Source of the DNA: Cephalotrichum gorgonifer
Taxonomy: Eukaryota; Ascomycota; Sordariomycetes; Microascales; Microascaceae
DNA length: 64,000 nucleotides
Reading direction: 5' to 3'
Assembly: GCA_900312665.1 (NCBI GenBank)
Contig: ONZQ02000018.1
Coordinates: forward strand, 210,264 to 274,263
Below the pieces are notes generated by a model that saw nothing but the letters and a program-made list of their open reading frames with translations, was not told the DNA's origin and made no database searches. The position numbers and the translations under genes were made by a program. Below, one piece after another: positions 62,392 through 64,000 of this stretch (its first letter is position 1; each line of letters starts with the position of its first letter).

Positions 62392-64000
62392 TCATTCCAC
62401 ATAATTCTTAGCCGTTTCCCGTTGTGCTTCAGCCCACCTCACAAGCTCCTCCCACGTCATGTCCAGCCACGTCTCGATGTTCCGAGCGCCCGCCTCCTTT
62501 TCTGCGCAGGCGATACCGAACGCAAGGCCTGGATTAGCCCCTTGGAGGAGCAAGAACTTCATAAACTGAGCAGCCTCTGATGATGTCTTCTTAGCGGCCC
62601 AGTGGAGCGATGTATACCCCCTGCCACCTTTCCAGTTGGGGTAGTCTATTGGGGCCCCTAGCTCAAGTAAGACCTTCGCCTGCTCAATTGAGAGAGTCGT
62701 CTGCGCGACCAGAGTCAGCGCTCGGCCAAGGTCGGCCTCCCATGCCTTGCCCAAGCCAACGAGCGAGCGCCAGGTCTCGAACAGGCGCATTTCTTGGTCC
62801 GGAAACCTCCTGGCGGTGGTAAGAACGGTTTTTTCAAACAATTCTGGGAAAAGATAGTTGTCGAGGGATTCCCCGGAGACGATGATCATACTGTGCCAAA
62901 TGTTGAAGACCTCGGTGGAGTCGGACTTGAGGACAGCGACCACCGTTTCACGGTATCGCGTGGCGGGGTTGCAGCCCCGGGCAGTTGCCCTGGCGAGGAT
63001 CCACCTGGTAAGCTCCAAGTTCCCGCTCTGAACGGCATCGTGGACCACAGCGTTGAATTTGACCGCCGGGCTGCGAGGACCTTGCTTCTCATCGTCCCAC
63101 TCAAGAAGCAGCTTCACAATTGGCAGCGATCCTTGCCCAGCCGCCATCGTGACTAGTTCAGCGTGGGTAAAGTCGTTCACCCTTTCACGACAGGTTTGCC
63201 AGACCGCTTCAAGCTCATCTATGTCTCCAGTGCCCACCAGGTCGTAAAGCAGGGGATAAAGTGCCTCATCATCCAGGGCCGAAGCCTCAGTGGTGGCAGT
63301 CTCCCGTATTGCCCTATGAACCCTCTTTCTATGGTTATCCAAGGCCTCCTGGGATAAATATCCGATTATGGAAAAGTCGCAGGATTTCACGGAGCACTTC
63401 CATGGCCTGCTGTGGTTCGTCTTCTGCGTGTGGTCAGACCATTCCTTGTCCGTCTGGAAACCGTCGCGCCGGAACGGACACGAGATATAGTGACATTTAT
63501 ATGGGTGCTCCCCGAAGTGTCTTTTCAACTTCGGACATACGCAGTCCGCTTTATGTTCTGTATCCTTCTGATGGCACAGTAGGGTGATGTAGAAAGCCTC
63601 AACCCTGGCACAGGAACTTGAAACTAACAACGGGTCCAGGTGCGTCCACGTCTCAGCTGTACAATAATGAGTTAGTGGTGGTTCCGAGCTTCATTTTATT
63701 CAAATTCGTCTACTGGATCGAATGAGCAAGTGGGTGTTAGAGCATACCATTGTTCATTGTCCATAGATCTTGAGTATGGCTATTGTGGAATCGGAAGGAG
63801 TTGGTAACAAACTCGGGAGCCCCCGGCCATAGCCGGTTTGCTCGTGAAGCGAGCACTTGGTCCTGTCCCGCGTCCTTACCGCTCTCGTTCCGGAATTTAG
63901 GATTCGTCAGTTCGTCGGAGAGGTTTTGCATCAATAAGTTGATACTAGCGAGGTTGCTTCTATCTCGCGTGAGTCGGGCATACTTCGTAGCTAAGATGAG
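62392..64000 (-). CDS. C2H2 zinc-finger / ankyrin-like protein (5' partial)
   Basis: Two exons are visible (from the right edge to 63748, and 63656-62392); the frame is open at 64000, so the N-terminus lies outside. The middle holds a Cys/His-rich block (ADCVCPKLKRHFGEH, YKCHYISCPFRRDGF..HTQKTNH, WKCSVKSCDFSII..LDNHRKRVH) consistent with two or three C2H2-type fingers. It is followed by weak ankyrin-like helices (LVTMAAGQGSLPIVKLLLEWD, VHDAVQSGNLELTRWILARA) and one clear repeat GYTSLHWAAKKTSSEAAQFMKFLLLQGANPG. The short C-terminal helix contains TWEELVRWAEAQRE. Zinc-finger plus ankyrin proteins of this kind are common and mostly uncharacterised in ascomycetes. It lies tail to tail with the SNF2 gene, 144 bp between stops. 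Confidence 0.78.

Noticed and set aside
1..64000. CRISPR arrays, rRNA genes or insertion sequences
   Set aside because: None seen; the window is eukaryotic and holds no spaced direct-repeat arrays or rRNA-like blocks.

Overview
The window is from a filamentous ascomycete (Pezizomycotina). The evidence is many genes with short GT-AG introns (about 36-110 bp), four Zn2Cys6 transcription factors, two HET-domain proteins, an AA9 lytic polysaccharide monooxygenase, a fungal P450, a PTH11/SAT4-type rhodopsin-fold membrane protein, Dal5/Tna1-type and DUR3-type transporters, and a class II nuclear tRNA gene. I cannot assign a genus. All gene models are hand-spliced. For almost every model the exon lengths sum to a multiple of three and every junction keeps phase.

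Layout. 1-7 kb: the 3' part of a DUR3-like urea symporter, a kelch beta-propeller protein, a Zn2Cys6 factor and a secreted SnoaL-like protein. 9-23 kb: a P450, a rhodopsin-fold membrane protein, a second Zn2Cys6 factor, a convergent aldehyde dehydrogenase / flavin amine oxidase pair (a plausible amine -> aldehyde -> acid module) and a 2-oxoglutarate-dioxygenase-like protein. 23-27.5 kb: gene-poor, with one small secreted cysteine protein and a tRNA-Ser(CGA). 27.5-32.6 kb: an AIF/FSP1-like NAD(P)H oxidoreductase convergent with a third Zn2Cys6 factor, then the AA9 enzyme. 32.6-35.5 kb: gene-poor. 35.5-41.2 kb: a multi-exon membrane protein of unknown function, a GNAT acetyltransferase and a HET protein.

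41.7-55.4 kb is the most interesting part: an MFS organic-anion permease, a short isocitrate lyase/PEP-mutase-family lyase, a LeuCD/aconitase-family hydro-lyase, a Zn2Cys6 factor and a single polypeptide that fuses a PrpF-type aconitate/methylitaconate isomerase to a MmgE/PrpD-type dehydratase or decarboxylase. These are the enzyme classes of bacterial methylcitrate (prpB/acnD/prpF/prpD) and dimethylmaleate/methylitaconate catabolism, gathered beside a dedicated transporter and regulator. The 9-mer TCGGCGAAC occurs once in each of three promoter regions of the set (before the MFS gene, between the lyase and the hydro-lyase, before the fusion gene). I infer a regulated, probably cytosolic, tricarboxylate/alkyl-dicarboxylate pathway cluster. 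It is flanked on both sides by HET-domain genes.

58.6-64 kb: a Rad5/Rad16-like SNF2 ATPase with a RING-like insert in 12 exons, and the 3' part of a C2H2/ankyrin protein running off the right edge.
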